A stretch of 64,000 bases of DNA from an uncultured Paracoccaceae bacterium (GTDB lineage: Bacteria > Pseudomonadota > Alphaproteobacteria > Rhodobacterales > Rhodobacteraceae): assembly GCA_938005545.1 (NCBI GenBank), contig CALKXV010000021.1, positions 19,588-83,587 of the forward strand, given 5' to 3'. The position numbers and the translations under genes were made by a program. Positions 62,882-64,000 of the stretch are shown in pieces (the stretch's first letter is position 1; every line of letters starts with the position of its first letter). Below the pieces are notes generated by a model. The model saw only the letters and a list, made by a program, of their open reading frames with translations. It searched no databases and was not told the origin of the DNA.

Positions 62882-64000
62882 TGTCACCCGTGAGCAAAGC
62901 AGAAGTGTCACTCTCCTCGCAAAACGATGTGAGGATGAACGGATATGGGATGGGTGATGATGAGCGAGCGCGAGCTGAACCGCGTGGAGGTTTTGGCGCA
63001 GGTTGATGACGGCCAGTTAAGCGTCGACAACGCTGCGACCATGTTGGATTTGACGCGTCGGCAGATATTCCGACTGTTAAAGCGGTATCGCCAGGATGGC
63101 GCGGCAGCGATCCGGCACAAGTCGCGCGGTCGCACGCCGAACAACCAAATCCACTTAGCCAAGCGTGACTATGTGCTGACCGTCATCAAGGAACAGTATC
63201 CGGATTTCGGCCCGACATTGGCCGCTGAGATGTTGGCCGAACATCACGGCTTCAAGGTTTCCCGCGAGACGCTGCGCAAATGGATGGCCGAGGATGGTAT
63301 CTGGCTGTCTCGCAAACAGCGCCGCCAGTTCCACCAGCCGCGTCTACGTCGGGAATGTTTCGGCGAGCTGATCCAGATCGATGGGTCAGACCATCGTTGG
63401 TTTGAAGATCGCGCAGGTCCCTGCACCCTGCTCGTTTTCATCGATGACGCCACCAGCACGCTGATGGAGCTGAGGTTCGTCAAATCCGAGAGCACTTTCA
63501 GCTATTTCGAGACTCTGGAAAGTTATCTGCGCCAATATGGTCGTCCCGTCGCTTTCTATTCCGACAAACACACGGTGTTCCGCGTGGCCAAGGAAGACGC
63601 CAAGGTTGGCGCGGGTATGACCCAGTTTGGGCGTGCTTTGAACCAGTTGAACGTCGAGATACTGTGCGCCAACAGCAGCCAGGCCAAGGGCCGCGTCGAA
63701 CGCGCGAACCGGACGTTGCAAGATCGGCTGGTGAAGGAACTACGGCTGGCTGGCATCTCTGACATGGAAGCTGGAAATGCCTATCTGCAAGGTTTCAAAG
63801 AGCGTCACAACGCCAAGTTCGCCAAAGCACCGGCCAAGCCTGACAACCTGCATCGCGCTCTCAATGTGGAGCCAGATCGGCTTGATGATGTGTTGTGCTG
63901 GCGCGAGAACCGCTATGTCGGAAAGCAGCTGACGTTCTCTTATGATCGTAAGCGGATCATGCTGGAAGAAAGTGACGTCACGCGCGGTCTGGTCGGCAAA
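62882..64000 (+). mobile_element. insertion sequence, ISNCY-type (right end off the window)
   Basis: The left boundary is inferred near 62882, where TGTCACCC begins, with a second GTCACTC a short way inside, as at IS ends that hold repeated transposase sites. The transposase starts about 60 bp further in. The right end and target duplication are outside the window. Confidence 0.7.
62945..64000 (+). CDS. DDE transposase of the ISNCY family (3' end off the window)
   Basis: At least 352 residues are visible. The N-terminus has a helix-turn-helix (LSVDNAATMLDLTRRQIFRLLKRYRQDG) and a second one (YPDFGPTLAAEMLAEHHGFKVSRETLRKWM). The integrase-type core has the acidic triad in IQIDGSDHRWF, YSDKHTVFR and AKGRVERANRTLQ. 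It is intact as far as seen. ATG 62945 is the first start; ATG 62957 is also possible. The match to ISNCY (IS1202-like) is from the core motifs. Confidence 0.88.
   Translation, partial: MGWVMMSERELNRVEVLAQVDDGQLSVDNAATMLDLTRRQIFRLLKRYRQDGAAAIRHKSRGRTPNNQIHLAKRDYVLTVIKEQYPDFGPTLAAEMLAEHHGFKVSRETLRKWMAEDGIWLSRKQRRQFHQPRLRRECFGELIQIDGSDHRWFEDRAGPCTLLVFIDDATSTLMELRFVKSESTFSYFETLESYLRQYGRPVAFYSDKHTVFRVAKEDAKVGAGMTQFGRALNQLNVEILCANSSQAKGRVERANRTLQDRLVKELRLAGISDMEAGNAYLQGFKERHNAKFAKAPAKPDNLHRALNVEPDRLDDVLCWRENRYVGKQLTFSYDRKRIMLEESDVTRGLVGK

Overview
The window looks like chromosome of a marine alphaproteobacterium of the Rhodobacterales, Roseobacter group. Evidence: the gene families (RSP_2648-type PIN protein, DUF2852, DUF2927, cckA beside recA, a DksA with one cysteine), the alphaproteobacterial che gene order, a GAAC-N7-GAAC SOS box before recA, and an aglR/aglEFGAK cluster. 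I cannot name the genus.

Layout. 1-1210: the 5' part of ilvB on the minus strand behind a complete leader-peptide attenuator. 1.7-6.1 kb: a TRAP organic-acid transporter (receptor plus two unusually large membrane subunits). 6.3-12.7 kb: secreted serine protease, bpt, RDD and DUF2852 membrane proteins, a YbaK-type deacylase and glnE. 12.7-15.2 kb: edd-eda of the Entner-Doudoroff pathway. 15.4-17.3 kb: a 35-residue ORF, an RlmI-type methyltransferase and a PIN protein. 17.3-23.6 kb: a minus-strand run of MoxR ATPase, acyltransferase, GNAT, DUF2927 lipoprotein, a 55-residue membrane protein, a CoxE-type VWA protein and an M48 protease. 23.7-29.9 kb: dksA, FAD monooxygenase, zapE, then an overlapping MFS/DsbA/AMP-ligase set read leftward. 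29.9-33.7 kb: a small protein, an entericidin-like lipoprotein, a YejA-type binding protein, a candidate small RNA and an MFS gene. 33.8-35.8 kb: DNA glycosylase, esterase and HNH protein.

35.8-40.8 kb is a chemotaxis operon: STAS, cheY, cheA, cheW, cheR, cheY and a small DxxxQ protein that resembles CheT/CheZ. It has no cheB, cheD or receptor gene. 40.9-49.8 kb holds glk-aglR and the divergent aglEFGAK alpha-glucoside operon. Imported glucosides would be cut by AglA, phosphorylated by Glk and sent to the Entner-Doudoroff enzymes at 13-15 kb. 49.9-50.3 kb is a decayed DUF2306 gene. 50.5-62.4 kb is core: guaB, a membrane-anchored hypothetical, an RsmB-type methyltransferase, cckA, recA, a DUF3179 Tat protein, rpsB and tsf. 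An insertion sequence (ISNCY-type DDE transposase) starts near 62.9 kb and runs off the right edge.

The most useful new observations are the ilv attenuator, the candidate small RNA at 32.3 kb, the CheT-like gene, the MoxR/VWA/DUF2927/M48 run, several small genes, and structured RNA leaders before guaB and rpsB. I saw no tRNA, rRNA or CRISPR array.
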